Positions 43,118-52,157 of a stretch of 64,000 nt of DNA are shown here, piece after piece. Numbering within the stretch: position 1 is the first letter of the stretch; each line of letters begins with the position of its first letter. Under the pieces are notes generated by a model. It made no database searches, had not been told where the DNA came from, and saw only the letters and a program-made list of their open reading frames with translations. This stretch comes from Maribacter huludaoensis. GTDB lineage: Bacteria; Bacteroidota; Bacteroidia; Flavobacteriales; Flavobacteriaceae. The stretch covers positions 1 through 64,000 of the forward strand of contig NZ_JARKMS010000004.1 in assembly GCF_029350945.1 (NCBI RefSeq), written 5' to 3'. The translations under genes and the position numbers were made by a program.

Positions 43118-44422
43118 ATGAGGACAAAAACTCTTAAGAAGAACAAAATCAACGTAGTAACTCTAGGTTGTTCAAAGAATGTTTATGATTCTGAAGTACT
43201 CATGGGCCAATTAAAGGCCAACGACAAAGAAGTTGTACATGAAGAAGAAGGAAATATAGTTGTAATTAACACCTGTGGTTTTATTGCCAATGCAAAAGAG
43301 GAAAGTGTTAATACCATTTTAGAATATGTTCAAAAGAAAGAAGTAGGTGCAGTAGATAAGGTTTTTGTTACCGGTTGCTTGAGCGAGCGTTACAAACCAG
43401 ATTTGCAAAAAGAGATTCCTAATGTAGATGAGTATTTTGGTACAAGCGAGTTACCGGGACTATTAAAAGCTTTAGGTGCAGATTATAAGCATGAATTAAT
43501 TGGAGAACGTTTAACGACGACACCCAAAAATTATGCTTATTTAAAAATTGCGGAAGGTTGTGATCGTCCATGTTCTTTCTGTGCAATTCCACTGATGAGA
43601 GGTAAGCATAAAAGCACACCTATAGAAGAATTGGTTACAGAAGCGGAAAAGCTTGCCGCCAAAGGAGTAAAGGAGCTTATTTTAATTGCGCAAGATTTAA
43701 CGTATTACGGGTTAGATTTATATAAGAAAAGAAACCTGGCAGAGCTTTTAGAAGCTTTGGTAAAGGTAGAAGGTATAGAGTGGATACGTTTACATTATGC
43801 ATTTCCGGCTGGTTTTCCAATGGATGTGTTAGATGTAATGAATAGAGAACCCAAGGTTTGTAACTATTTAGATATTCCATTGCAGCATATATCTGACCGT
43901 ATTCTTAAAAGTATGCGCAGAGGTACCACAGAAGCTAAAACTACCAAGTTACTTAAGGAATTTAGGGCAGCTGTGCCTGAAATGACCATTAGGACTACAT
44001 TGATAGTTGGGTATCCTGGTGAAACAGAAGAAGATTTTGAGATTCTTAAAAACTGGGTAACCGCTATGCGTTTTGAACGTTTGGGTTGTTTTACCTACAG
44101 TCATGAAGAAAATACTCATGCTTATACTTTAGTAGACGATGTTCCGGAAGAAGTAAAACAAGAGCGTGCTAATATTATCATGGAAATACAATCTCAAATA
44201 TCTTGGGAATTGAACCAAAAGAAAGTAGGGGAGACGTTTCGTTGTATTATAGATCGTAAAGAAGGAAACCACTTTGTTGGAAGAACCGAGTTTGATTCGC
44301 CAGATGTGGATAACGAGGTTTTAATAGATGCTACCAAGCACTACGTAAAGCAGGGAGAGTTTGTCAATGTAAAGATTACGGAAGCTGCTGATTTTGACCT
44401 TTACGGAGAGCCAGTTGTGTAA
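43118..44422 (+). CDS. rimO: ribosomal protein S12 methylthiotransferase RimO
   Basis: 434 residues. N-terminal UPF0004 domain with iron-sulfur Cys in LGCSKNVYDSE, NTCGFI and TGCLSERY; radical-SAM cluster Cys148/152/155 in GCDRPCSFC followed by LMRGKHKS; C-terminal TRAM domain. It methylthiolates Asp of uS12. The Cys-Ser-Lys-Asn start and DLTYYGLDLY favour RimO over MiaB. The stop directly abuts that of the LpxR-like gene (no bases between). Confidence 0.96.
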   Translation: MRTKTLKKNKINVVTLGCSKNVYDSEVLMGQLKANDKEVVHEEEGNIVVINTCGFIANAKEESVNTILEYVQKKEVGAVDKVFVTGCLSERYKPDLQKEIPNVDEYFGTSELPGLLKALGADYKHELIGERLTTTPKNYAYLKIAEGCDRPCSFCAIPLMRGKHKSTPIEELVTEAEKLAAKGVKELILIAQDLTYYGLDLYKKRNLAELLEALVKVEGIEWIRLHYAFPAGFPMDVLDVMNREPKVCNYLDIPLQHISDRILKSMRRGTTEAKTTKLLKEFRAAVPEMTIRTTLIVGYPGETEEDFEILKNWVTAMRFERLGCFTYSHEENTHAYTLVDDVPEEVKQERANIIMEIQSQISWELNQKKVGETFRCIIDRKEGNHFVGRTEFDSPDVDNEVLIDATKHYVKQGEFVNVKITEAADFDLYGEPVV

Positions 44423-45382
44423 TTAATTAAATAGAAATCCCACTCTAAAACCGCCCCAATTGGCAGAATTACCAGAGGTAAATTCTTTGGTAATCGTTGT
44501 TCGAGTATATTCTAAATACAGTTTTCTGTATTTGAGTATGAGTCCGTAGTCGACTTGTGCGGTCAACCTTTCTATATTTTTCGAAGAAATGGTATAAGGA
44601 TTGTCATTGGTGAAAATGCCGCCTTGCAAGGTGGCATCAAAACCAACTACATTGACGGTTGGTTGTACAAAAGCATAAAATTTAAACTTCGATGGTGTGC
44701 TGTTTCTAGAAAACGGATCATCTAATAGTCCGACAGTAGAACTAAATCCCACCGATGCATTTGTAAATAAGGTGCCTAGTTGTAGTGAAGATATTGCTTG
44801 TGCAGTTACTATGTTTTTATAATTAAAAATTTGTTTCTCGTAGCCAATTTCATAATTCAACACTAAATCGTTCTGAATTTGATTATCCCAACCGCCGGGA
44901 GTTTTGTTTTCGATAAGTTTATGAATTGCTGTTTGCATTTCTTTACCAAATGCCCCTGGACCAATAAGTCCTAAGCTTAATGATTGAGATAGTCTTGATT
45001 TGGTAATGGTATCTGTTGCGACAACAAAACTCTTAAAGTAGATAGCTGCGGCAAAAGGTCTATCATCAATTTGTATATCTGGACTTACGAAATTACTCGG
45101 TGTATAGCCAATATGCTCTAATGCTAATCCGTAAGTATAGTAATTACCTTTAAACTTGAAGAATATATAGTTTACCGGATTCTTGGATAAGCTTGGATTC
45201 GCATACTTAAAACTATAACCTTGTGTGTAATTTTTATCTGATGCAGCGAAGAAATCATTGTCATAATTAAATCGGAAATACCTTTCACTACCCATATCTC
45301 TAAATGAGGCAAGATGGTCTATTCTTTGACTTAAAAGAACCGTTGGAAGTAGGAGCAGTAATAGAATATAATATTTCATCAC
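44423..45382 (-). CDS. LpxR-like outer-membrane lipid A deacylase (DUF2219)
   Basis: 319 residues with a signal peptide (LLLLLPTVLLSQ). FNYDNDFFAASDKNYTQGYSF is the conserved N-terminal LpxR/DUF2219 motif (Asn-Asp region); GPGAFGKEMQ and a terminal GGFRVGFLFN barrel strand follow. LpxR removes the 3'-acyloxyacyl group of lipid A in the outer membrane. Similarity is by fold and motifs; activity on this organism's lipid A is inference. Confidence 0.85.
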   Translation of the reverse strand: MMKYYILLLLLLPTVLLSQRIDHLASFRDMGSERYFRFNYDNDFFAASDKNYTQGYSFKYANPSLSKNPVNYIFFKFKGNYYTYGLALEHIGYTPSNFVSPDIQIDDRPFAAAIYFKSFVVATDTITKSRLSQSLSLGLIGPGAFGKEMQTAIHKLIENKTPGGWDNQIQNDLVLNYEIGYEKQIFNYKNIVTAQAISSLQLGTLFTNASVGFSSTVGLLDDPFSRNSTPSKFKFYAFVQPTVNVVGFDATLQGGIFTNDNPYTISSKNIERLTAQVDYGLILKYRKLYLEYTRTTITKEFTSGNSANWGGFRVGFLFN

Positions 45383-45597
45383 ACTACTTACGTTATAATT
45401 TCATGAAGGTTTTGCCTATTAATAAGTAAAATTAAATCAACCAGCTTTACATCATATTATAATTTATATAACAATGGTTTAGTTGTTGATTCCCAGATCA
45501 GAGAGAGGTGAATAAAATATAGGTCAAGCAAACTATAGAGAACTGTTTGTAGATTTTAATTTAGCGTATTTTCGGAATGATTTTTTTACTTAAACCA

Positions 45598-46821
45598 TTA
45601 AAGCTCTTTCTTTAACATCCCAATAGTGAAGTAGCCTAATAGGGCAATTATTACCCCAATGATAAGCCACAACCACCATTTGTTTTCAAAAAGAGGGTCT
45701 GTTGTTTCGGTTTGGGGTTTTGGTATTTTTTCCACACTGCCAAAATTTAGTTTTGTAATGGTGTCAGGTAATGAAACGTTGGTTTTGGTAATATCATAAT
45801 TGGGAAAATTATCGTTCTGTTTGCCATAAACTAAATAGTATGTAGCCGGTTCTGTAAAACGTGTGGTCAAAGTATGCACATAACCTTTTACATTGGTCCC
45901 TGATATTTTTAAAGGCTGATTGTCATTGTTTACAACAATTACTCGAACTTTAGTTGCTAAGGTTCCAGGTAGTTGAAAACTATTATTTTCCATGGATGAA
46001 AGTGTCCTGGTAGCTAATGGTCTATAGTTGTAATAGAATCCTTTATCCGTTTTTACGCTATCTGCTAAATATTGAATAGAAATGGATCGGTAATAATCAA
46101 TTTTGTCATCAACTGTTAATTCTAATAAGTTTAATGGAACGCGTTTATTTAGTTCAATATCTATGATTGTTTTCTTTTCCTCTTGTGAAACCTTAAAGGA
46201 TTGTATGTTATAATTACGATATTCTGCAGCTTTTTTTGCTTTTTTAGAGATGGTTACTGATGCCAGATTCGGTTTTTCGGTACTTCTGATCAGTATTCTG
46301 TAGTATCTATAATTTGCATCTGGAAACTTTAATGTGGTAAACGAATAGTTTGTCTGGTCATTATTAATCGATAAAATGCGATAGTCTTCTAAAATAGTGA
46401 ACCATTGTTTTTGATGTTGACTTCCTTCAAGGGTAATTTCCCAATTAAAATTAAGGTCTTCAATGTTTAATAGAATCTCATTAATAGTTTCTTTCTGGGG
46501 CAGTTCGTAGGTATAGAAATAACCTTTTTGGGTATTGACGCTGTTCAATAAGTTAAAGGATATCTCTGAATTAGAATTTTCTGCTTTAGAAACTTTATGA
46601 AGGTAAGGTGCTTCAATAGTATCGTTGGCGGTGACCCCATAAATACGAATGTCACACATATTGGTATTCACTTCTGAAAATACATCATTTGGTATTTCTA
46701 TGGCATGCCATTGACTGTCTATTCCTTTTAATTCTATTTTTTTGGAATAGGAATCCATCTGTGCGAAACAAAATGAAATCGACAGAAAAGCAATTATGGT
46801 TAGAAAACTATTTAGTTTCAT
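45598..46821 (-). CDS. DUF3999 membrane-anchored protein
   Basis: 407 residues. The signal peptide (SISFCFAQMD) is followed by beta-rich extracytoplasmic domains (IDSQWHAIEIPNDVF, YRYYRILIRSTE) and one C-terminal helix (WLWLIIGVIIALLGYFTIG), then a Lys tail. It matches DUF3999, which is regularly next to DUF2339 genes. Its first 14 bp overlap the end of the DUF2339 gene, so the two are translationally coupled and probably form a complex. Function unknown. Confidence 0.85.
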   Translation of the reverse strand: MKLNSFLTIIAFLSISFCFAQMDSYSKKIELKGIDSQWHAIEIPNDVFSEVNTNMCDIRIYGVTANDTIEAPYLHKVSKAENSNSEISFNLLNSVNTQKGYFYTYELPQKETINEILLNIEDLNFNWEITLEGSQHQKQWFTILEDYRILSINNDQTNYSFTTLKFPDANYRYYRILIRSTEKPNLASVTISKKAKKAAEYRNYNIQSFKVSQEEKKTIIDIELNKRVPLNLLELTVDDKIDYYRSISIQYLADSVKTDKGFYYNYRPLATRTLSSMENNSFQLPGTLATKVRVIVVNNDNQPLKISGTNVKGYVHTLTTRFTEPATYYLVYGKQNDNFPNYDITKTNVSLPDTITKLNFGSVEKIPKPQTETTDPLFENKWWLWLIIGVIIALLGYFTIGMLKKEL

Positions 46822-49192
46822 CAGAAATAATGTGTTTGTATTTATTATAAAGAAATGAAATAATCAATAATAATACTCCTAATGACACAAATACAATGGT
46901 CTTAGAAATAGTGTTCAACGATGATATGTCATAGAAAAACAATTTGATCAAAGTAATTGAGAATAGGGCAATAGCACCAATACGTAGGTATTTTTTCTTT
47001 TTCCAAATACCAAGACCGATCAATAAAAGGGCATAAACACCCCAAAGTATGCTAAGACCTAATTTATAGGACTGATCAGATCCGGATATATCCATCCAAT
47101 TTAATAATTCGCTACTTGAAACCCATATAATGGTGGTATGCATTAGAATTTGAAACGGTATTTTAGTGTTAAATTTTAAATACTCTTGCTGTGCTAATTT
47201 ATAAATGGCAAATAGAAGAAATGTAAGAAATGCAAATGAAATATAGCGTATGTATATGTTATATGTTCCTACATTATAAAATTCCGTAAGTTGCTGGGTT
47301 AGGTAATTTTCACGCAGCTCGCTTAAGGTATAAAGTCCGTTTGTAAGGAATATGAAAGTTGTTAAAAGCACAGCGCCTAAGGCTACAATACCTATTATCT
47401 TGTTTTTGATTTTTAAAATATGTACAAAACTTAAAACGCCAATGAAAAACATGGTATAAAGAATTAACCAAATAGTTTCAAAATCTTTGAGATTGTAGTT
47501 GTATTCCGGGTATTGGCCAGATGTACTTGATATTTCAATTTTAGATAACTGAAAGGCATTGTTCCAATACTGTTCAATTTCAAGATAGAAGGCAAAGTAA
47601 AGGGTTCCTATAAACAGAGCGGGAATACCAAATGTCATTAGCTGTTGAACTATTGAAGGTTTTTCAGTGCTAAATTTTGTTTGTATCCAACTCATGAATC
47701 CGAATACGGCAACGCAAAGTATAGATGTTAAAAACGTAGTGTTTAATAATAGATTCCATTCATCTTTAGTATTCATATAAGAGTACCTTGCTGCCCAGTC
47801 CATGGTTAAACTAAAGAATGCTAGAGCAACTAAAATATAGGATAGATATTCATAAAATTTGACTTTTTTGGTGCGTCCTATCCAAAATAATAAAGCGGCT
47901 TCAAAAGCCCAAAATAACGTTACCCAATTGCCATCTAACTGAACAGGGACCGCTATGGTAATAAACGTAAGTACAAACCCAGATGTTAAGAAGAACAGCT
48001 TTCGGTCGGCTAATTTTCTTTTGAAGATAATTACCGTTATTACAAAATGAATAAGTGCATTCAATAGGGTGAATAAGCCTAGGTAAAACTCTCCGCCTTC
48101 ATAATCATAGAGCCAAGCAATACCAAAGCCGTAAAAGATGAAAGAATTTAGCATGATCAGAATAATATCTGCAACTTGAAATTTCTCAGATTTTATTAAT
48201 TTAAAAGCTAAGAATGTGGCATAGAACAAAAAGAAGAATATTGCTAAGAAGCTAAAGCCCATAGTAAAATCTTCATCATAACTTGAGAATGCGTACCACG
48301 ATCCGTAAATAAGCCATGTAAAGGTGAAGGCAACGTAGTAAAGAGCTTTCCAGTATTTTTTAAATGAAATTGCCAAAAGACCAACATTGATCAAAGCAAT
48401 GTAACTAAATAGGGCAGTAGCGTTTCCAGAATCGTTACTTAGTAAAAAAGGAACGCCGTAAGCGCCTACAAGACCAATATGTGCAATGATTTGCTTATTA
48501 TAGTTGATGGCCGCAACCACACCGAAAACGGTAAACAGAAGCATTAGGCCAAAAGCTGCCATTTGCGGTAATAGCCCATAAAGTTCGTATGCCAAATAAG
48601 TTAAAAAATAAAGAATAGCCAATGCACCGCTCACCAAAACAGCGCTATAACTCTCATATTTGGCTTTTAATTTAAATCCGAATCCTAAAAGGCCCAAGCC
48701 TACCAAATAGCCAAGAATAATTCTGGTAAGTGGACTAATTAAATTATTTTCAATAGAGTATTTTGCGCCGATACCAACACCTATTACGGTAATCAATATC
48801 CCTATTTTATTAATAAGATTTTCTCCAATGAATTTCTCTAGGTTAGATTTGCCTTTTGGAAGCTTTATTTTCTTTTCAGGAATCTTTTTAGGCTCTTCTT
48901 GTATAGAAGCAATTTCTATTGGAGCTTGAACAGGAGTGGGTGTTTCAATTTCAACTGCTTTATCAATTAATGCATCCTCTTTTGCAATAGTTGTTTCTGA
49001 AGATTTAGTGGTATGTTCAGAAGTATTTTCGTTGAATTTTATTGCCTGTGTATTTCTAAGAATTTGAATATCCCTACGAATTTCATTTACTTCAATATTA
49101 AAGTCTTGCTGCTTTTTCAAAAGCAGTTCTAACTTTTGCATTAATGCATTTATTTGCTCTTGGTCGTTTGGCATTGGTGGTGGTTTTTGCAC
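46808..49192 (-). CDS. DUF2339 polytopic membrane protein
   Basis: 794 residues. An N-terminal coiled coil (about 5-45; MPNDQEQINALMQKLELLLK, then FNIEVNEIRRDI) and a disordered Glu/Pro linker precede about 24-26 transmembrane helices (residue about 125 to the end). This is the DUF2339 architecture, a large integral inner-membrane protein of unknown role. The GKSNLEKFIGENLINKIGIL motif marks the start of the membrane part. It is the first gene of a two-gene unit with DUF3999. Confidence 0.88.
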   Translation of the reverse strand: MQKPPPMPNDQEQINALMQKLELLLKKQQDFNIEVNEIRRDIQILRNTQAIKFNENTSEHTTKSSETTIAKEDALIDKAVEIETPTPVQAPIEIASIQEEPKKIPEKKIKLPKGKSNLEKFIGENLINKIGILITVIGVGIGAKYSIENNLISPLTRIILGYLVGLGLLGFGFKLKAKYESYSAVLVSGALAILYFLTYLAYELYGLLPQMAAFGLMLLFTVFGVVAAINYNKQIIAHIGLVGAYGVPFLLSNDSGNATALFSYIALINVGLLAISFKKYWKALYYVAFTFTWLIYGSWYAFSSYDEDFTMGFSFLAIFFFLFYATFLAFKLIKSEKFQVADIILIMLNSFIFYGFGIAWLYDYEGGEFYLGLFTLLNALIHFVITVIIFKRKLADRKLFFLTSGFVLTFITIAVPVQLDGNWVTLFWAFEAALLFWIGRTKKVKFYEYLSYILVALAFFSLTMDWAARYSYMNTKDEWNLLLNTTFLTSILCVAVFGFMSWIQTKFSTEKPSIVQQLMTFGIPALFIGTLYFAFYLEIEQYWNNAFQLSKIEISSTSGQYPEYNYNLKDFETIWLILYTMFFIGVLSFVHILKIKNKIIGIVALGAVLLTTFIFLTNGLYTLSELRENYLTQQLTEFYNVGTYNIYIRYISFAFLTFLLFAIYKLAQQEYLKFNTKIPFQILMHTTIIWVSSSELLNWMDISGSDQSYKLGLSILWGVYALLLIGLGIWKKKKYLRIGAIALFSITLIKLFFYDISSLNTISKTIVFVSLGVLLLIISFLYNKYKHIISDETK

Positions 49193-49270
49193 TAATAGCT
49201 CAGTGTCTTATATTTTAAACGTAAAACATACAAATATGTTGGAAAGAGTGCCATGCAACCATAAAATAAA

Positions 49271-49306
49271 ATATCCCTGAAACAATTAACGTTGCTTCAG
49301 GGATAT
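49271..49306 (-). terminator. intrinsic terminator of the M14-DUF4177 unit
   Basis: ATATCCCTGAA (49271-49281) pairs with TTCAGGGATAT (49296-49306). On the minus strand it is followed by a T-rich tract (plus-strand A/T run 49261-49270). It lies just after the DUF4177 stop. Confidence 0.8.
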
Positions 49307-49331
49307 CTAATCCAGTTGATTTTTAATTTAA

Positions 49332-49526
49332 TTACTTTTCAAAATATAAATAAATATACATGGCCATTCCAAATTCTGTAGTATCGGTAGATACCAAACG
49401 CCAGCCATTTTTAGCGTATTCGTTCAATTTTTCTTGAATTGCTTTGTTGGATGACTTCGCTAAATGATTTTTATCAAACGTAAATTTCGAATAGAAAATA
49501 AGCGTTTCAACTTTATACTCTTTCAT
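49332..49526 (-). CDS. DUF4177 small protein
   Basis: 64 residues. KEYKVETLIFYSK, the LNEYAKNGWRLVSTD signature and the final YIYLYFEK match DUF4177, a short alpha-beta fold of unknown function. It starts 6 bp after the M14 peptidase stop, so the two are co-transcribed and end at the hairpin. Confidence 0.85.
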   Translation of the reverse strand: MKEYKVETLIFYSKFTFDKNHLAKSSNKAIQEKLNEYAKNGWRLVSTDTTEFGMAMYIYLYFEK

Positions 49527-49532
49527 ATTTTT

Positions 49533-51986
49533 TTATTTAACCATGAATAAGGCATTGGCAAAAAATAGTTTTCCATTTTCCCAAAAACCTCTAAATAAAG
49601 GATTGTCTACCATGTAAATTACTTGACCGCGACCCATATTTTCGGTACCGAAGATTAAGGTTTCCGCAATCTTTTTCTTTGCTTCGCTACCGGCAAAACC
49701 AGATACAGGTTCGTTGGCGCCTTCACTTAAATAAACAGCACTTCCGTTTTCTAGATAATTATAGGAACGTGCACCTAGTTTAAGGGTGAAATAAGTATCG
49801 TTATACCCATATGCCAAAGGATTTGTGTTATCTACGGTAGCCTTAAAAATAGCTCCTGTAATAGCTGATTTGATCTGTTCTCTTTCAGAAATTTCATAAG
49901 ATTCAATTGTGGAAGAAGAATCTTTCGGCATTTCTTTTTCGGAAATTTCAAAATCTTTGTCCGATGCTGTAATTCCGTCAATTGCTCCGCCCATGGCAAT
50001 AAGTTTACCGCCATTTTTTACCCATTCCTTAATTTTTTCTTTATTGTAAGAGCTTAAAAAACTGTTGTACCCATGACCGTCAGGTAGTATTAAGATATCA
50101 TATTTAGCAAGGTTGACACGGTCAAAATAGGCTTCGTCCAATACAGAGATCGGGTAGTCTAGTTGTTGTTCAAAAAAGTTCCATATTTCTCCAAAGCGAA
50201 GCGTTGAGGTAGGCTTTCCAGATAATACGGCAATGTTTAAATTCTGAATCACATCAACATAACCGGAGCCAAAATCTTTACCGCTTTCAACAAAACCTGT
50301 GTTGGTGGAAATCAAATTTTTAGAGTGGTTGGTAGATGCTGTTTTAAGAACCTCATTAAAGTTTTTTAGGTGCTTGTTATCACCTTTTGTAATGATCAAT
50401 GTACCGCGATCATGAGAAATACCGTCTAAGGTAAAAGGCTTATGTGCGTAACGTACACGTACATTGTTACGTAATAATTCTGCCAGAAATCTAGCATCTT
50501 TCATACTGTTCCAGTCTGCTAAATAGGCATACTTGTCAGCATCAAAACTAGTTGCTACAGGTTTATTTAGTACGGAAGATGAGCCGTTTAAATTGCTTTC
50601 GCTGGCAATAGCATCCAATCCGTATGCGTAAGGTAAGGACCATGCAGTAATATCATAGGTAACAGAATCACTTAATTTTGCCATTGGTTCAAATAATACC
50701 TTGACCAAGGTACTTTTTGGCTGGTTTGATGAAATTACTAAACTTTGCTCGTTACTTTTTAAAGAGCCAGATTTCCCTAAGGCGTAGCTGTAACCTTTAA
50801 TAGTAGCATTTGTTCCCGCTTGATATTCAATTTCATGTTTGCTTAATAAATCTGCCAACTCTTCAATTTTATCAGGATTACCGTTCAATACATAGCTTTT
50901 GTATTTAAAATTTTTGTTGAGGTAGAATTTCTTGAACTCATCATTTAATTTAGAAACATTTTTAGAAGCTACTTCTACGGTAGATAGACCGGTAGTTAAG
51001 TGATGGGCTATTCTATCTTTTAAGGTAAGGGTGTCACCAATACTTGTTGTAATAGCTAAACCGGCACGCCCGCTACCACCTTGCTCATAAGTCATACCAA
51101 TGCCACCGTTATAGGTAGGGTAGGTGTCACCATAACTAGGATATAGTAGATCGAATACCTCTTTTGTAAAATAGAACCAACCATTTTCATCAAAATATTT
51201 AGCATGGTTTTTACCAATAGTTTCTTGAAACTCTCTTTGAAAATCTGTGATTACCTCATGAAAAGGCTCTGCGGCAGGAGCAAAATAATACGGGTTGTCA
51301 ACACCTTGCTCATGAAAATCTACATGAACATGAGGTAACCATTTATTAAACTGCTTTAAGCGTTGCTGGCTTTCAACTTGCGTAAGCCAAGCCCAATCCC
51401 TGTTAAGATCAAACATGTAGTGGTTGCTTCGACCGCTCCACCAATGTTCATGGTGCTCCTTACTGTTAGGGTCTAGTTGGTTGGGGGTATTTTTAAATTG
51501 GTTGTACCAGTTAACATAGCGATCTCTACCATCTGGGTTAATACACGGATCAATTAACACTACTATATTTTCTAGATAGCTGCTTTTTGTAGTAAACAGA
51601 TCATAAATAGTTTGCATTGAAGCTTCCGTACTTACGCTCTCGTTACCATGAACATTGTAACTAAGCCAAACAATGGCTTTATCCGGAGAACCTTCGCCAT
51701 TGATTCCTTTCATATGCTCTTCCTTGATTTTATCAAGGTTTTGAATATTTTCTTTGCTAGATATAGTAGCCAAAAGTAAAGGTCTGCGTTCATTGGTCTT
51801 ACCATATTCCATAAGGCTCATACGCTGAGGTTCGGCTTTGGCCAAATACTGGTAGTAATCAACAACTTCATGATGTCTTGTAAATTGGGTGCCTAGTTCA
51901 TAGCCTAAAAACTCTGACGGAGATTTTAACTGGGCCAAACCTAAAAGTGGAATAAAAAGTAATGCGTAGCGTAGAATTAGTTTCAT
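49533..51986 (-). CDS. secreted M14-family zinc carboxypeptidase with C-terminal GATase1-like domain
   Basis: 817 residues with a signal peptide ending near LLGLAQL. Zinc ligands His113 and Glu116 (YNVHGNESVST) and a distal His in HVDFHEQGVDNP, with the catalytic Glu in YEQGGSGRAG, make an active M14 enzyme (about 20-350). The C-terminal third has ILILPDGHGYN and GGKLIAMGGAID, a class I glutamine amidotransferase/ThuA-like fold that probably is not catalytic. It would process peptides in the periplasm or outside. First gene of a two-gene unit. Confidence 0.9.
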   Translation of the reverse strand: MKLILRYALLFIPLLGLAQLKSPSEFLGYELGTQFTRHHEVVDYYQYLAKAEPQRMSLMEYGKTNERRPLLLATISSKENIQNLDKIKEEHMKGINGEGSPDKAIVWLSYNVHGNESVSTEASMQTIYDLFTTKSSYLENIVVLIDPCINPDGRDRYVNWYNQFKNTPNQLDPNSKEHHEHWWSGRSNHYMFDLNRDWAWLTQVESQQRLKQFNKWLPHVHVDFHEQGVDNPYYFAPAAEPFHEVITDFQREFQETIGKNHAKYFDENGWFYFTKEVFDLLYPSYGDTYPTYNGGIGMTYEQGGSGRAGLAITTSIGDTLTLKDRIAHHLTTGLSTVEVASKNVSKLNDEFKKFYLNKNFKYKSYVLNGNPDKIEELADLLSKHEIEYQAGTNATIKGYSYALGKSGSLKSNEQSLVISSNQPKSTLVKVLFEPMAKLSDSVTYDITAWSLPYAYGLDAIASESNLNGSSSVLNKPVATSFDADKYAYLADWNSMKDARFLAELLRNNVRVRYAHKPFTLDGISHDRGTLIITKGDNKHLKNFNEVLKTASTNHSKNLISTNTGFVESGKDFGSGYVDVIQNLNIAVLSGKPTSTLRFGEIWNFFEQQLDYPISVLDEAYFDRVNLAKYDILILPDGHGYNSFLSSYNKEKIKEWVKNGGKLIAMGGAIDGITASDKDFEISEKEMPKDSSSTIESYEISEREQIKSAITGAIFKATVDNTNPLAYGYNDTYFTLKLGARSYNYLENGSAVYLSEGANEPVSGFAGSEAKKKIAETLIFGTENMGRGQVIYMVDNPLFRGFWENGKLFFANALFMVK

Positions 51987-52011
51987 ATAGTAATTTGTGT
52001 TGTGAGTGAGC

Positions 52012-52019
52012 CAAATCTA
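52012..52019 (-). promoter_or_regulatory. -7 box for the M14 peptidase gene
   Basis: Plus-strand CAAATCTA reads TAGATTTG on the minus strand, 25 bp before the start. The long dyad (52044-52096) lies behind it. Confidence 0.55.
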
Positions 52020-52043
52020 TTAAAATTAATACAAATTGAAACC

Positions 52044-52096
52044 TAATTACCGCGTATTTTGACGAGAATTCCAACAATTTATACTAACGGTAATTA
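52044..52096. promoter_or_regulatory. widely spaced inverted repeat in the M14/bshC gap
   Basis: TAATTACCG (52044-52052) and CGGTAATTA (52088-52096), perfect 9-bp arms with 35 bp between, placed centrally between divergent genes. Centre-to-centre spacing is 44 bp, about four helical turns. Confidence 0.4.
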
Positions 52097-52157
52097 ACTT
52101 ATATTTAGGAAATGTAAAACGAAAGGGTTTTATATTTACCAAGTATTTACTTTTTAT

